A stretch of DNA of 64,000 nt, from NCBI GenBank assembly GCA_021775915.1, contig JAJFGW010000007.1, positions 1 to 64,000 of the forward strand, read 5' to 3'. Numbering within the stretch: the stretch's first letter is position 1; each line of letters begins with the position of its first letter. The DNA is from Alphaproteobacteria bacterium. Its GTDB lineage: Bacteria; Pseudomonadota; Alphaproteobacteria; Micavibrionales; Micavibrionaceae. Below, one piece after another: positions 19,090-28,497 of this stretch. The notes below the pieces were generated by a model. The model had not been told where the DNA came from and did not search any database. It saw only the letters and a program-made list of their open reading frames with translations. Made by a program: the position numbers and the translations under genes.

Positions 19090-19682
19090 GCGGCTTCCTT
19101 CCCAAGGATACGCGCAACATAGCGGGCGAGCATATCAACTTCAAGATTTACTTTATCACCGGTTTTCCAGCCATGGATACTGGTCACCTCCCATGTATGC
19201 GGAATAATGTTAACGCCAAAACTGTTGCCATCGACCTCATTCACCGTCAGCGAAATCCCGGCCAGCGCGACAGAGCCTTTTGGTGCCAGATAATGCGCGA
19301 GGGTCTCGGGGACGCTAAACACCAGCCGGTAAGACCCGCCATCTTTTGTGAGTTCTTCCAGCGTTGCCACAGCATCAACATGGCCGGTGACAATGTGACC
19401 GCCCATCTCATCACCCATTTTAAGAGAGCGCTCCAGATTAACTTCTGTGCCTTCCACCCAGTCACCCAGCGTGGTTTTAGACAGCGTTTCATTGGAGACA
19501 TCAACGGCAAAGCAATCATCAACCTTCTCAACAACCGTCAGGCAGCAACCATCACAGGCAATCGAGGCGCCCATATCAATTTTGGAAACATCAAAGCCCG
19601 TACGGATCAAGACGCGCCGCAGCCCACCTTCATCCAGAGCGCGAACAATCTCGCCCGTATCACATATAATTCCTGTAAACAT
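19086..19682 (-). CDS. ribE: Riboflavin synthase
   Basis: MFTGII...GASIACDGCCLTVVE...VNLERSLKMGDEMGGHIVTGHVD...GSVALAGISLTVNEV...VNLEVDMLARYV. Confidence 0.95.
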   Translation of the reverse strand: MFTGIICDTGEIVRALDEGGLRRVLIRTGFDVSKIDMGASIACDGCCLTVVEKVDDCFAVDVSNETLSKTTLGDWVEGTEVNLERSLKMGDEMGGHIVTGHVDAVATLEELTKDGGSYRLVFSVPETLAHYLAPKGSVALAGISLTVNEVDGNSFGVNIIPHTWEVTSIHGWKTGDKVNLEVDMLARYVARILGKEAA

Positions 19683-19691
19683 GGTCGCACC

Positions 19692-20789
19692 CTACCCTTT
19701 TAGTCGCCAAATCTCCAGAAAATCTTCTCCGAGGGTCATTTGGTCTTCAAGAGTGAAGTGGAATATCTCATCCATATTTTCAATGCCCAGCCCCTGAAAT
19801 GCCGGAACACCATCGCCGCCGATCAGTTTCGGCGCACGGAACCAGACCAAACGATCAACCAGCCCGGCCTTCAGAAACTCCGTAATCGTTGCGCCGCCAC
19901 CTTCGACATAAAGCCGGGTCAGCCCTTTGTCAGAAAGCGTTTTCAGCATCGCGCCCACGTCAAAATGTCCTTGCTGATCGGCCTCCATCGGTATCATTTC
20001 AACGCCTTCTCCCTGCATTGACTGCGTCGAGACAATCCAGACAGGAGACTCTTTTGCAGATTGCACAAGCTTGCTCTCCGGCGGCGTTTTTAAATCGCGG
20101 TCGATCACAATCCGTACGGGCTGAAAATCATGCTCCGGCAACCGCACATTAAGCAGCGGGTCATCGGCCAGAACGGTACCAACCCCGACGAGGACGGCAT
20201 CATAGGCAGCGCGGAATTCATGAGATTTTTGCCGCGCCTGCTCCCCGGTAATCCACTGGCTTTCCCCGGCGCTTGTGGCGATACGGCCATCAAGCGTTGT
20301 CGCGATTTTGACTGTGACAAACGGACGGTTAAGCTGCGTTCTTTTAAAAAACCCTTCATTGAGCGCCCGCGCCTGCTCCTCGCAAACACCCACGCTAACC
20401 TCTATCCCGGCATCCTCCAACTTTTTCAAGCCGCCATTGCCCTGCTGCTCCGGGTCACGGCAAGCAATCACAACCCGCGCTACGCCCGCCTTGATGAGCG
20501 CTTCCATACAAGGTTTAGTTTCACCGTGATTGGCGCACGGCTCCAGACTAACATACAGCGTCGCGCCTTGAGCCTGTTCTCCTGCTATATCCAGCGCCTG
20601 CGTTTCCGCATGCGGACGGCCATAGTCTGCTGTCCGCGCCTGCCCTATGATCTCACCATTTTTGACAATGACACAGCCCACAGACGGGTTCGGCGCGACA
20701 CGGCCAAGGCCGTCTTCCGCAAGCTGCAAAGCCTGCTGCATAAAAGAAAAATCTTCGTGGTGTGTTTTAACGGGGTTTAGCTTGTTCAT
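19692..20789 (-). CDS. ribD: Bifunctional diaminohydroxyphosphoribosylaminopyrimidine deaminase / 5-amino-6-(5-phosphoribosylamino)uracil reductase
   Basis: HAETQALDIAG...YVSLEPCANHGETKPC, KIATTLDGRIATSAGESQWITGEQAR. Confidence 0.95.
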   Translation of the reverse strand: MNKLNPVKTHHEDFSFMQQALQLAEDGLGRVAPNPSVGCVIVKNGEIIGQARTADYGRPHAETQALDIAGEQAQGATLYVSLEPCANHGETKPCMEALIKAGVARVVIACRDPEQQGNGGLKKLEDAGIEVSVGVCEEQARALNEGFFKRTQLNRPFVTVKIATTLDGRIATSAGESQWITGEQARQKSHEFRAAYDAVLVGVGTVLADDPLLNVRLPEHDFQPVRIVIDRDLKTPPESKLVQSAKESPVWIVSTQSMQGEGVEMIPMEADQQGHFDVGAMLKTLSDKGLTRLYVEGGGATITEFLKAGLVDRLVWFRAPKLIGGDGVPAFQGLGIENMDEIFHFTLEDQMTLGEDFLEIWRLKG

Positions 20790-22039
20790 TGCTCAATCAA
20801 ACGCCCTTCCAGCATATCGTCCTTCACGCCTGTGATATGGACATTATGCAGAGTACCCTGCTTTACTGATTTATCAAGCCGGACGGCGGCAAAATGTTCA
20901 GTGCGGCCTATATTATCTTTTTCGACAACGACTTGTCTGTTTTGTTTCACGTGAAGCTTTAGGAATGTCCCCAGCCGTTCCACAGACTTATCCCGTAGTC
21001 GTGCCGCTCTTTCTTTGCGAATATTGCCCGCGACCTGCGGCATCCGTGCCGCAGGAGTGCCTGAGCGCTCCGAATAAGGGAAGACATGGAGAAAGGTTAA
21101 GTCGCATTCTTCTATTATATTCAGTGTATTAGAGAACATTTCTTCGGTTTCAGTTGGGAAACCAGCGATAATGTCCGCACCAAAAACCATATCCGGTCGA
21201 TAGGCCCGCGCTTTTTTACAGACATCAATCACATCTTCGCGTAAATGACGGCGCTTCATACGCTTTAAAATCATGTTATCCCCAGCTTGCAGCGACAGGT
21301 GCAAGTGCGGCATCAAGCGCGGCTCATCGGCAATTAGTTTCCAGAGATCGTCGTCAATCTCCACGGGGTCTAATGAAGACAGCCTTAATCTTGGGAGTTC
21401 CGGCACCTGCGCCAAGACCCGGCGGATCATCTGCCCCAATGTCGGTGCACCCGGCAGATCAGGGCCGTAAGAGGTTACATCAACGCCGGTAAATACAATC
21501 TCGTTATAACCGGCCTCAACAAGCCGCCGTACCTGTTGCGTAATCTCGCCCATAGGGACAGAGCGCGAATTGCCCCGTCCATAAGGGATAATACAGAACG
21601 TACAGCGGTGGTCGCAACCATTCTGAACCTGCACAAACGCCCGCGCCCGCCCTTCAAACCCCTCAATCAGATGCGAGGCGGTTTCCTTGACGGACATAAT
21701 GTCGTTGACCCGGATTTTTTCTTCGTTCGCCGCGCCCCACGTTTCAGCCTCCAACTTCAAATCATTCCCGATGATCTGGTCAACTTCCGGCATAGCGGCG
21801 TAACCATCCGGGTCAATCTGCGCGGCGCAGCCTGTGATAATGATTTTGGCATCCGGATTTTCACGGCGTGCTTTTCTTATAGCCTGCCGCGCCTGCCGCT
21901 CCGCTTCTTTGGTCACGGCGCAAGTGTTAAAAATAATGGCATCATCCAGCCCGGCCTCTTTGGCATGGCTACGCATTACTTCTGATTCATAGCTATTCAG
22001 ACGGCAACCGAAGGTCACCAGTTTGGGGTCACGCGCCAT
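20786..22039 (-). CDS. mtaB: tRNA t6A37 methylthiotransferase MtaB (radical SAM)
   Basis: TFGCRLNSYESEVM, NTCAVTKEAERQARQAIRK, NGCDHRCTFCIIPYGRGNSRS. Confidence 0.95.
   Translation of the reverse strand: MARDPKLVTFGCRLNSYESEVMRSHAKEAGLDDAIIFNTCAVTKEAERQARQAIRKARRENPDAKIIITGCAAQIDPDGYAAMPEVDQIIGNDLKLEAETWGAANEEKIRVNDIMSVKETASHLIEGFEGRARAFVQVQNGCDHRCTFCIIPYGRGNSRSVPMGEITQQVRRLVEAGYNEIVFTGVDVTSYGPDLPGAPTLGQMIRRVLAQVPELPRLRLSSLDPVEIDDDLWKLIADEPRLMPHLHLSLQAGDNMILKRMKRRHLREDVIDVCKKARAYRPDMVFGADIIAGFPTETEEMFSNTLNIIEECDLTFLHVFPYSERSGTPAARMPQVAGNIRKERAARLRDKSVERLGTFLKLHVKQNRQVVVEKDNIGRTEHFAAVRLDKSVKQGTLHNVHITGVKDDMLEGRLIEQ
20943..20958. promoter_or_regulatory. parS-like sequence inside mtaB
   Basis: TGTTTCACGTGAAGCT, 14/16 to TGTTTCACGTGAAACA with the first 13 bases exact. 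Confidence 0.35.
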
Positions 22040-22040
22040 A

Positions 22041-22982
22041 TCAGCGCTCCAGACGGTCGAAATAATCGGATTTTACGCCGAAATTAAACCATTCCTCGCC
22101 GACCGGCTCTTCTTCCACGGGCATCATAACAAAGCCGTCCGCAGGGGCTTTAATGACATTGCCGCTGTTAAAGACGGCGAGAAGATCGCCTTTTTTGACC
22201 TCATCCATATTTTTCCACGGCTTGGCAAAACGGCCCTCTTCGTCCTTATAAAACACAGTCGTCATTTGAACAGCGCGCGGCTCCCCTTTGGCGACAGCGC
22301 GGGGAACGAACAAATCGGAATCAATAGCGGCAAGCCCGTAATATTCCAGCGCATTCAGGATTGCCTGAAAACCAACCTCGACGGACTCCGGGTTTTTGTG
22401 AGAACCGCATTCCAGCGTCACGGCGAGCGCGTCACCATGCAGCCTTGTATATTCGGTGGTGCCTTGTGAGGTTTTATCATGTTCGTCCTTGGCGGTAAAA
22501 CTATCCTGCCAACCATGGGCAAAATTGCGAACGCCCAGCACGCGGGCATAATCAGCCTCTGCCTTACGCGACGGGCCGAGATAAATAAACGCCTCCCCCG
22601 GCGCATTAAAGGAATGCAAATCCAACAGCACATCGGCCTTTCTAAAGGCCGCGCAGAGTGTATTGCCGATATGGTCTTCGTATGTTTCGGGTTTATCCTT
22701 CGGATATAGATTACGATTCAGATTGCTGTCTATAAAGCGCGCGCCCTTTTCATAGGCAGCAGGGTTGGCCACAGGAATAAAACTCACAGTCCCCGCGACA
22801 ATATCGATTTTGCCCTGCGCTATATAATCCAGAGCGCGCTCAATCGCCACCGGGCCACAGAACTCATTACCATGCACTGCGCCAGAGATAACAAGGTGAG
22901 AACCGTTTTCCTGCCCCTTGAATGTATATATTTCAGGTTGTTTCATAGGCTGCGTTGTACAGACTTTATAGGATTCCGTCAA
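22041..22982 (-). CDS. Succinylglutamate desuccinylase/aspartoacylase family protein (M14-like)
   Basis: LVISGAVHGNEFCGPVAIERAL, FIDSNLNRNLYP, DLHSFNAPG, VTLECGSHKNPES. Confidence 0.88.
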   Translation of the reverse strand: MTESYKVCTTQPMKQPEIYTFKGQENGSHLVISGAVHGNEFCGPVAIERALDYIAQGKIDIVAGTVSFIPVANPAAYEKGARFIDSNLNRNLYPKDKPETYEDHIGNTLCAAFRKADVLLDLHSFNAPGEAFIYLGPSRKAEADYARVLGVRNFAHGWQDSFTAKDEHDKTSQGTTEYTRLHGDALAVTLECGSHKNPESVEVGFQAILNALEYYGLAAIDSDLFVPRAVAKGEPRAVQMTTVFYKDEEGRFAKPWKNMDEVKKGDLLAVFNSGNVIKAPADGFVMMPVEEEPVGEEWFNFGVKSDYFDRLER

Positions 22983-23032
22983 ATTAATTAACTTTTCTTG
23001 ACTTTACGTATTGCTAGGAATAATATCGCGCC

Positions 23033-24109
23033 ATGTCTAATAAAAAAGCATCATCTTATTTCAGCAGGGATTACGCCCAAGCGCAGCAGCGCTTTGTTCA
23101 GGCAGGGCAAGACCAGATAAAACAACAAACATATGTTAACCCTCACGGAACAGCCCTGTCTACAGATGTCATACGAGATGGCGCAGAGGATGCCCGTGCC
23201 GTATTGCTCGTAACATCGGGAGTTCATGGCGTTGAAGGCTATGCAGGGTCTGCCGTACAGTCCTATGCGCTGTCAGAAAAGCTACTCTCGCCTGTCCCTG
23301 AAGGCCTGGCCATTGTTTATGTTCATGCGCTTAATCCTTACGGGTTTGCCAAGAACAGACGAGTAAATGAAGATAATATAGACCTCAATCGTAATTTCAT
23401 TAACTGGGCAGAAACCCTGCCAACGCAGCACCCCCTGACTGCAGAGCTACATTCCATGCTGCTGCCAAATGACTGGAGCTGGCCTAATACAAACCTTCTT
23501 GAGTTTGTAGGGAAGCATGGCCTGCTCGCTTCACAGGAAGGCATTACACAAGGACAATATAATTTTCCGGACGGTCTTTTCTACGGCGGCACAGAAGAAG
23601 CATGGTCAAACATGACGTGGCAGGATATTTTAACGCAGCACACCTCAAAAGCCGACTATGTCGCCCACGTTGACCTCCACACAGGGCTTGGCCCCTATGG
23701 ACACGGCAAACTCATTATAGCGCAGCCTTCCCATGACCCGATGGCACAGCGGTGCCGTACATGGTGGGGGGACGCCATAACATCCACAGCTGACGGCAGC
23801 TCCGTTTCAGCAGAGCTGTCAGGGGCAATTGATACCATTTTCAACAAAGCTGCCCGCAATGTAGAAGAAACAAAAGTTACACTGGAATTCGGAACCCTGC
23901 CCGCCATGGATGTTCTTGAGGCGCTGGCCTTTGATAACTGGGTTCATGTAAAACACAGCACTGATAAAAACCGACTTAAGGAAGCTTCCGAAAAAATGCG
24001 TGCTGCCTTCGCACCGAATGATACAAAATGGCAGGAAAAAGTTATAGATCGCAGCGTGGAGGTGCTTGTGCAAGCCAAAAATGGTTTGTTACAAAGCCTT
24101 ACCCGCTAA
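23033..24109 (+). CDS. DUF2817 family protein (M14-like zinc hydrolase)
   Basis: LLVTSGVHGVEGYAGSAVQ, YVHALNPYGFAKNRRVNEDNIDLNRNFINW, VDLHTGLGPYGHG, TLEFGTLP. Confidence 0.88.
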   Translation: MSNKKASSYFSRDYAQAQQRFVQAGQDQIKQQTYVNPHGTALSTDVIRDGAEDARAVLLVTSGVHGVEGYAGSAVQSYALSEKLLSPVPEGLAIVYVHALNPYGFAKNRRVNEDNIDLNRNFINWAETLPTQHPLTAELHSMLLPNDWSWPNTNLLEFVGKHGLLASQEGITQGQYNFPDGLFYGGTEEAWSNMTWQDILTQHTSKADYVAHVDLHTGLGPYGHGKLIIAQPSHDPMAQRCRTWWGDAITSTADGSSVSAELSGAIDTIFNKAARNVEETKVTLEFGTLPAMDVLEALAFDNWVHVKHSTDKNRLKEASEKMRAAFAPNDTKWQEKVIDRSVEVLVQAKNGLLQSLTR

Positions 24110-24185
24110 TATTTCCGTCAAATTATTTGACATACTTACCTTTTTTCTATAATAAATCCGGATCAGAACATAAAAGGACATAGCT

Positions 24186-24695
24186 ATGAAAAATTTAATG
24201 GCAGCAACACTGACTCTGAGCGCAGCATTAACTCTGGGAACTGTATTTTCAGCACAGGCAGCGGAACCGGCAGCAGATGACCCTGGCCTGACAAAAACAG
24301 AAACCCGTTTCAATGTCTTGAAGTGTTCCGATAAAGTCATACAAAATTTTAAGATGGTATCGAAAGCTGATCGGCAAAAATACATGCCCTCGAGTTTTGA
24401 AGGTTCAGAGGTATCAAACAGATTTGCTACAATTAGCGCTTCTGTCTGGGGCGTGACAAGATATGCAAATTTTATCGCTACCACTTTGGAAAAACCGCTT
24501 AGCATGGATAAAGATCAAGTTTTTCAATCATTTTGCCAAACAGCAGATACTTTTAGCACTCTCATTCTCAACGACATAGAATCCTATAATTTGTATGCCC
24601 AGTCGGCAGAAGCTGAAAAAGCCAGAAACAAGATTCTTGAAGAACAAGACAGGCTCTTAGAGGAACTATCGCAAAAACCTACCCCCAAGCCATAG
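24186..24695 (+). CDS. Hypothetical secreted protein
   Basis: Signal peptide MKNLMAATLTLSAALTLGTVFSAQAAEP; no family recognised. Confidence 0.7.
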   Translation: MKNLMAATLTLSAALTLGTVFSAQAAEPAADDPGLTKTETRFNVLKCSDKVIQNFKMVSKADRQKYMPSSFEGSEVSNRFATISASVWGVTRYANFIATTLEKPLSMDKDQVFQSFCQTADTFSTLILNDIESYNLYAQSAEAEKARNKILEEQDRLLEELSQKPTPKP

Positions 24696-24706
24696 CAGCA
24701 GACAAT

Positions 24707-25522
24707 TTATTCTGTTGGCGTTGTTCCCTCAAACACTGACGCCACCGGCCCGGTCATCAGGATATGATCGTCATCTTCGCGCCATTCGAGGAAGAGTGAG
24801 CCTCCATCGAGGATAATCTCGGCCTTACGGTCTGTTAGCCCCCTGCGTACAGCGGCGACCATAGTGGCGCAAGCGCCGGAGCCGCAGGCTTGGGTTATGC
24901 CTGTGCCCCGTTCCCAGACGCGGACGCGGATTTTGTCCGGTGCCAGCACTTGGGCGAATTCAACATTGGTGCGCTCGGGAAAGAGAACATGGCACTCAAC
25001 TTGTGCGCCCAGCCCCGAGACATCAACATGTTCGGCATTTTCAACAAAGAAGATCGTATGCGGATTACCGACATTGACCGCCACAGGATCGGTCAATTCG
25101 CCGCTCATCACACCCAAATGCAACGTATCCTTTTCCTCGGCTAGCGGAATGTCTTGCCAATCAAGGCGCGGCACGCCCATATCGACGAGAACCATGTCGT
25201 TTTCCACAATGCTACACTTTAATAGACCGGACACAGTTTGTATGGTGCATTGGTCAGTGTCGTTTTCGGTCATCCAGAGATGCGCGACACAACGCGCGCC
25301 ATTACCACAAGCTCCGGCTTCCGAGCCGTCCGGGTTGTAGATGCGCATAAAAATATCGGCTTTATCGTTTTGCGGTGGCTCCATGACGATAAACTGGTCA
25401 CAGCCCACCCCGCGCCGCCGGTCGGCAATCTGGCGGACTTGCTCCGGCGCGAAGGCATCCTTCTCCGCTTTAACGATAACGAAGTCATTCCCCAGCCCGT
25501 GCATTTTTTTGAAATTCAACAT
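24707..25522 (-). CDS. dapF: Diaminopimelate epimerase
   Basis: KMHGLGNDFVIV, NPDGSEAGACGNGARCVAHL, ERGTGITQACGSGACATMVAAVRRG. Confidence 0.97.
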   Translation of the reverse strand: MLNFKKMHGLGNDFVIVKAEKDAFAPEQVRQIADRRRGVGCDQFIVMEPPQNDKADIFMRIYNPDGSEAGACGNGARCVAHLWMTENDTDQCTIQTVSGLLKCSIVENDMVLVDMGVPRLDWQDIPLAEEKDTLHLGVMSGELTDPVAVNVGNPHTIFFVENAEHVDVSGLGAQVECHVLFPERTNVEFAQVLAPDKIRVRVWERGTGITQACGSGACATMVAAVRRGLTDRKAEIILDGGSLFLEWREDDDHILMTGPVASVFEGTTPTE

Positions 25523-25725
25523 AAAGCTTGCATAGCATACCCTTACAGTGTTATCAAAGCCCCAAATTTACCGGCATTGCTACAGTTACGTAGTGCTTAA
25601 CGGTACACCGCAGTCAGCGAATTTACGCCCACTGCGGCACTTTTGTTATTTGGTGAGTTTTAATTAAGACACGCTTCAACCGACTTTAGGAAGGTTGAGC
25701 AAAAAGGAGCAAAGCGACTTAAAAT

Positions 25726-27303
25726 ATGTTTGAGAATTTGAGTGACAGATTAGGCGGTGTTTTCAGTAAGTTGCGCGGTAAGGGCGCGCTGAAAGAAGGC
25801 GATGTCGATGAAGCGATGCGCGAAATTCGTGTCGCGCTGCTCGAGGCCGATGTTGCCCTGCCCGTTGTTAAACAATTTGTTACCACTGTCAAAGAACAAG
25901 CCGTTGGCGAAGACGTTATTAAAGGCGTGAACCCGGCGCAGCAGGTCGTTAAAATCGTCCATGATGCCATGGTTGATATGCTCGGCGGCGCCAAAGGAGA
26001 AGACAGCGACGAACAAAAGCTGCAATTTGCATCCCCGCCTTGCGCTTATTTAATGGTCGGGCTGCAAGGCTCCGGTAAAACAACATCCACCGCCAAAATC
26101 GCCAAGTTTTTAGAGAGCAAACACAAACAAAAAGTGCTGATGGCCTCTCTCGATATTCACCGCCCGGCAGCGCAAGAACAGCTCCGCCAGCTCGGCGAGC
26201 AGACCGGCATCGCCACGTTGGAAATAATTGAAGGCCAGAACGCGGTGCAAATCTCTGGCCGCGCCATGGACACGGCACGTAAAGAAGGCTTTGACCTTGT
26301 GATCCTCGATACGGCCGGACGCCTGTCGATTGACGAAGAACTTATGCAGGAAGTCGCCGATGTGAAGGCCGCGACCCATCCGGTTGAAACGCTGCTGGTC
26401 GCCGATGCCATGACCGGACAGGATGCGGTCAATACCGCGCAGAAATTCGATGAAAAAATCGGCATTACCGGCGTGATGCTGACCCGTGTTGACGGGGACG
26501 CACGCGGCGGCGCAGCGATGTCTATGAAGGCCGTCACCGGCAAGCCGATTAAATTACTCGGTGTTGGCGAAAAACTTGATGAGCTGGAAGCCTTTTACCC
26601 CGACCGTATGGCCGGACGCATTCTCGGCAAAGGCGACGTTGTCAGCCTCGTTGAGAAAGCCGCCGAAAATATAGATCAGGAAGAAGCGCTCAACCTTGCC
26701 AAGAAATTCAAAAAGGGCCAGTTCGATTTTAATGATCTGCTGCAACAAATGAAGCAAATTGGAAAAATGGGCGGCGCAGGCAGCATCATGAAAATGTTGC
26801 CGGGCCTTGGCAAGATGGCGGCGCAAATGGAAGAAGCAGGCATGGATGACAGCATCCTGAGGCATCAGGAAGCAATGATCCTGTCCATGACCCCGGCAGA
26901 GCGCGGCAACCCCAAACTTATAAACGCCAACCGCAAAAAGCGCATTGCCGCCGGTTCAGGCATGACCGTACAGGACGTGAATAAGCTGTTTAAACAGCAA
27001 CAGCAAATGCAAGTCGCCATGAAGCGCATGAAGAAAATGGGCATGGGCAAAATGATGGGCATGATGAAAAACATGATGGGCGGCGAAGATGCCGAGGCCC
27101 TGATGCAGAGCATGGACCCGAACGCACTGGCCGGCGATATGGCAAAAGGGATGGATGAAGGGCCGCTTGGCGCGAACCCGTTCACACAAGGCGGCACAAG
27201 CGGTATGCCCGAACTTCCACCGGGAATGGGGCTGGAACAGGCGATGGGAATGCCCACCACCCGCGGCGGTACAAAAAAGAACCGTAAGAAGAAGAAAAAG
27301 TGA
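25726..27303 (+). CDS. ffh: Signal recognition particle protein Ffh
   Basis: MVGLQGSGKTTSTAKIAKFLE, DIHRPAAQEQLRQLGEQ, LDTAGRLSIDEELMQEVADV, methionine-rich M domain. Confidence 0.98.
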   Translation: MFENLSDRLGGVFSKLRGKGALKEGDVDEAMREIRVALLEADVALPVVKQFVTTVKEQAVGEDVIKGVNPAQQVVKIVHDAMVDMLGGAKGEDSDEQKLQFASPPCAYLMVGLQGSGKTTSTAKIAKFLESKHKQKVLMASLDIHRPAAQEQLRQLGEQTGIATLEIIEGQNAVQISGRAMDTARKEGFDLVILDTAGRLSIDEELMQEVADVKAATHPVETLLVADAMTGQDAVNTAQKFDEKIGITGVMLTRVDGDARGGAAMSMKAVTGKPIKLLGVGEKLDELEAFYPDRMAGRILGKGDVVSLVEKAAENIDQEEALNLAKKFKKGQFDFNDLLQQMKQIGKMGGAGSIMKMLPGLGKMAAQMEEAGMDDSILRHQEAMILSMTPAERGNPKLINANRKKRIAAGSGMTVQDVNKLFKQQQQMQVAMKRMKKMGMGKMMGMMKNMMGGEDAEALMQSMDPNALAGDMAKGMDEGPLGANPFTQGGTSGMPELPPGMGLEQAMGMPTTRGGTKKNRKKKKK

Positions 27304-27307
27304 TTAA

Positions 27308-27365
27308 TGACTAGTGTTTAGTAAAAAATTCAACTGAACACTAATCACTAATAACTGAACACTAA
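27308..27365. repeat. Imperfect palindrome plus direct repeat between ffh and rpsP
   Basis: TGACTAGTGTTTAGT (27308-27322) inverted 13/15 against ACTGAACACTAATCA (27333-27347); AACTGAACACTAA directly repeated at 27332 and 27353. Confidence 0.6.
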
Positions 27366-27390
27366 CGATACTGAAAAAGGAGAACTGAAA

Positions 27391-27951
27391 ATGGCACTAT
27401 CAATGAGACTATCAAGAGGCGGACGTAAGTCCCGTCCATTTTACCGGATCGTGGTTGCGGATAAACGTATGCCGCGCGATGGCCGTTACATCGAAAGACT
27501 GGGCACGTACAACCCGCTTCTTGCCAATGACGATGAGCAGCGCGTTGTTTTGAACCAGGAACGTATTAAATACTGGCTCGGCGAAGGTGCAAAACCAAGC
27601 ACACGCGTTCAAACATTCCTGGCCAAAGCCGGAATAATGGACATGCCGGAAATTCGCGAAACTCCTAAAAAATCCGCACCAAGCGAAAAAACTTTAGAAC
27701 GTATCCGCGAAAAAGAGGAAAAAACCAAAGCTGCTGAAGAAGCCGCTAAAGCAGAAGCTGAAAAGCCTGCTGAACCGGAAGCGCCTGTAGCAGAAGAAGC
27801 TCCTGCTGAAGAGCCTAAAGCTGAAGAAGCCAAGCCTGAAGAAAAAGCTAAAGCTGAAGAGAAACCTGCTGAAGAGCCTAAAACGGAAGAAGCCAAAGCT
27901 GAAGAGGCTCCGGCGGAAAAAGCTAAAGAAGAAGAGAAAAAAGAGGGCTAA
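27391..27951 (+). CDS. rpsP: 30S ribosomal protein S16 with long Ala/Glu/Lys/Pro C-terminal extension
   Basis: MALSMRLSRGGRKSRPFYRIVVADKRMPRDGRYIERLGTYNP; about 100-residue low-complexity tail. Confidence 0.97.
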   Translation: MALSMRLSRGGRKSRPFYRIVVADKRMPRDGRYIERLGTYNPLLANDDEQRVVLNQERIKYWLGEGAKPSTRVQTFLAKAGIMDMPEIRETPKKSAPSEKTLERIREKEEKTKAAEEAAKAEAEKPAEPEAPVAEEAPAEEPKAEEAKPEEKAKAEEKPAEEPKTEEAKAEEAPAEKAKEEEKKEG

Positions 27952-28490
27952 TGCACTCAGCCATGTCAGTTCAGGATCAAAACCAGCACCCTGCGCGCCG
28001 CGTATGTCTTGGCAGAATTGCCAAGGCCCACGGTGTGCGGGGGCTGGTTAAGGTCCGCTGTTCGGGGGATGACCCGTACATGCTCGATAAGCACGGCTCT
28101 CTTTTTACGTCTGAAACCGGCGAAGGCACCATTACCCTGACCATGAAAAACTCTATGGGAAAGTACTGGCTGGCCGAAGTCGAAGGCGTGGTTGACCGTG
28201 ACAAAGCCGAAACGCTAAACGGTACGGAGCTCTGGATCGAGCGCAGCAAACTACCGGAAATAGAAGACGAGGACGAATTCTATTTCGAAGACCTCATTGG
28301 CTTGCCCGTTCAAACCGAGGACGGCAGCCCGGCGGGGAAAATCATCGCCGTAGAAAATTTCGGCGCCAGCGATCTGCTGGAAATACAGCCCATTACAGGG
28401 GCGCCTTACCACCTCCCGTTTACAAAAGAAAAAGTGCCGAAGATTTCTATTGCTGATAACATAGTCGTTATTGTTCCGCCTCAGGAGTAA
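27951..28490 (+). CDS. rimM: Ribosome maturation factor RimM
   Basis: CLGRIAKAHGVRGLVKVRC, FYFEDLIGLPVQTEDG, LLEIQPITGAPYHLPFTKEKVPKI; TAATG overlap with rpsP. Confidence 0.93.
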   Translation: MHSAMSVQDQNQHPARRVCLGRIAKAHGVRGLVKVRCSGDDPYMLDKHGSLFTSETGEGTITLTMKNSMGKYWLAEVEGVVDRDKAETLNGTELWIERSKLPEIEDEDEFYFEDLIGLPVQTEDGSPAGKIIAVENFGASDLLEIQPITGAPYHLPFTKEKVPKISIADNIVVIVPPQE

Positions 28491-28497
28491 CAATAAA

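Noticed and set aside
20130-20780. 216-aa plus-strand ORF
   Set aside because: Antisense to ribD; no recognisable motifs or RBS.
27720-27945. Tandem DNA repeat in rpsP 3' region as a mobile/variable repeat
   Set aside because: Explained by low-complexity Glu/Ala/Lys codons (GCTGAAGAAGCC-type) in the S16 tail; already reported as a protein feature.
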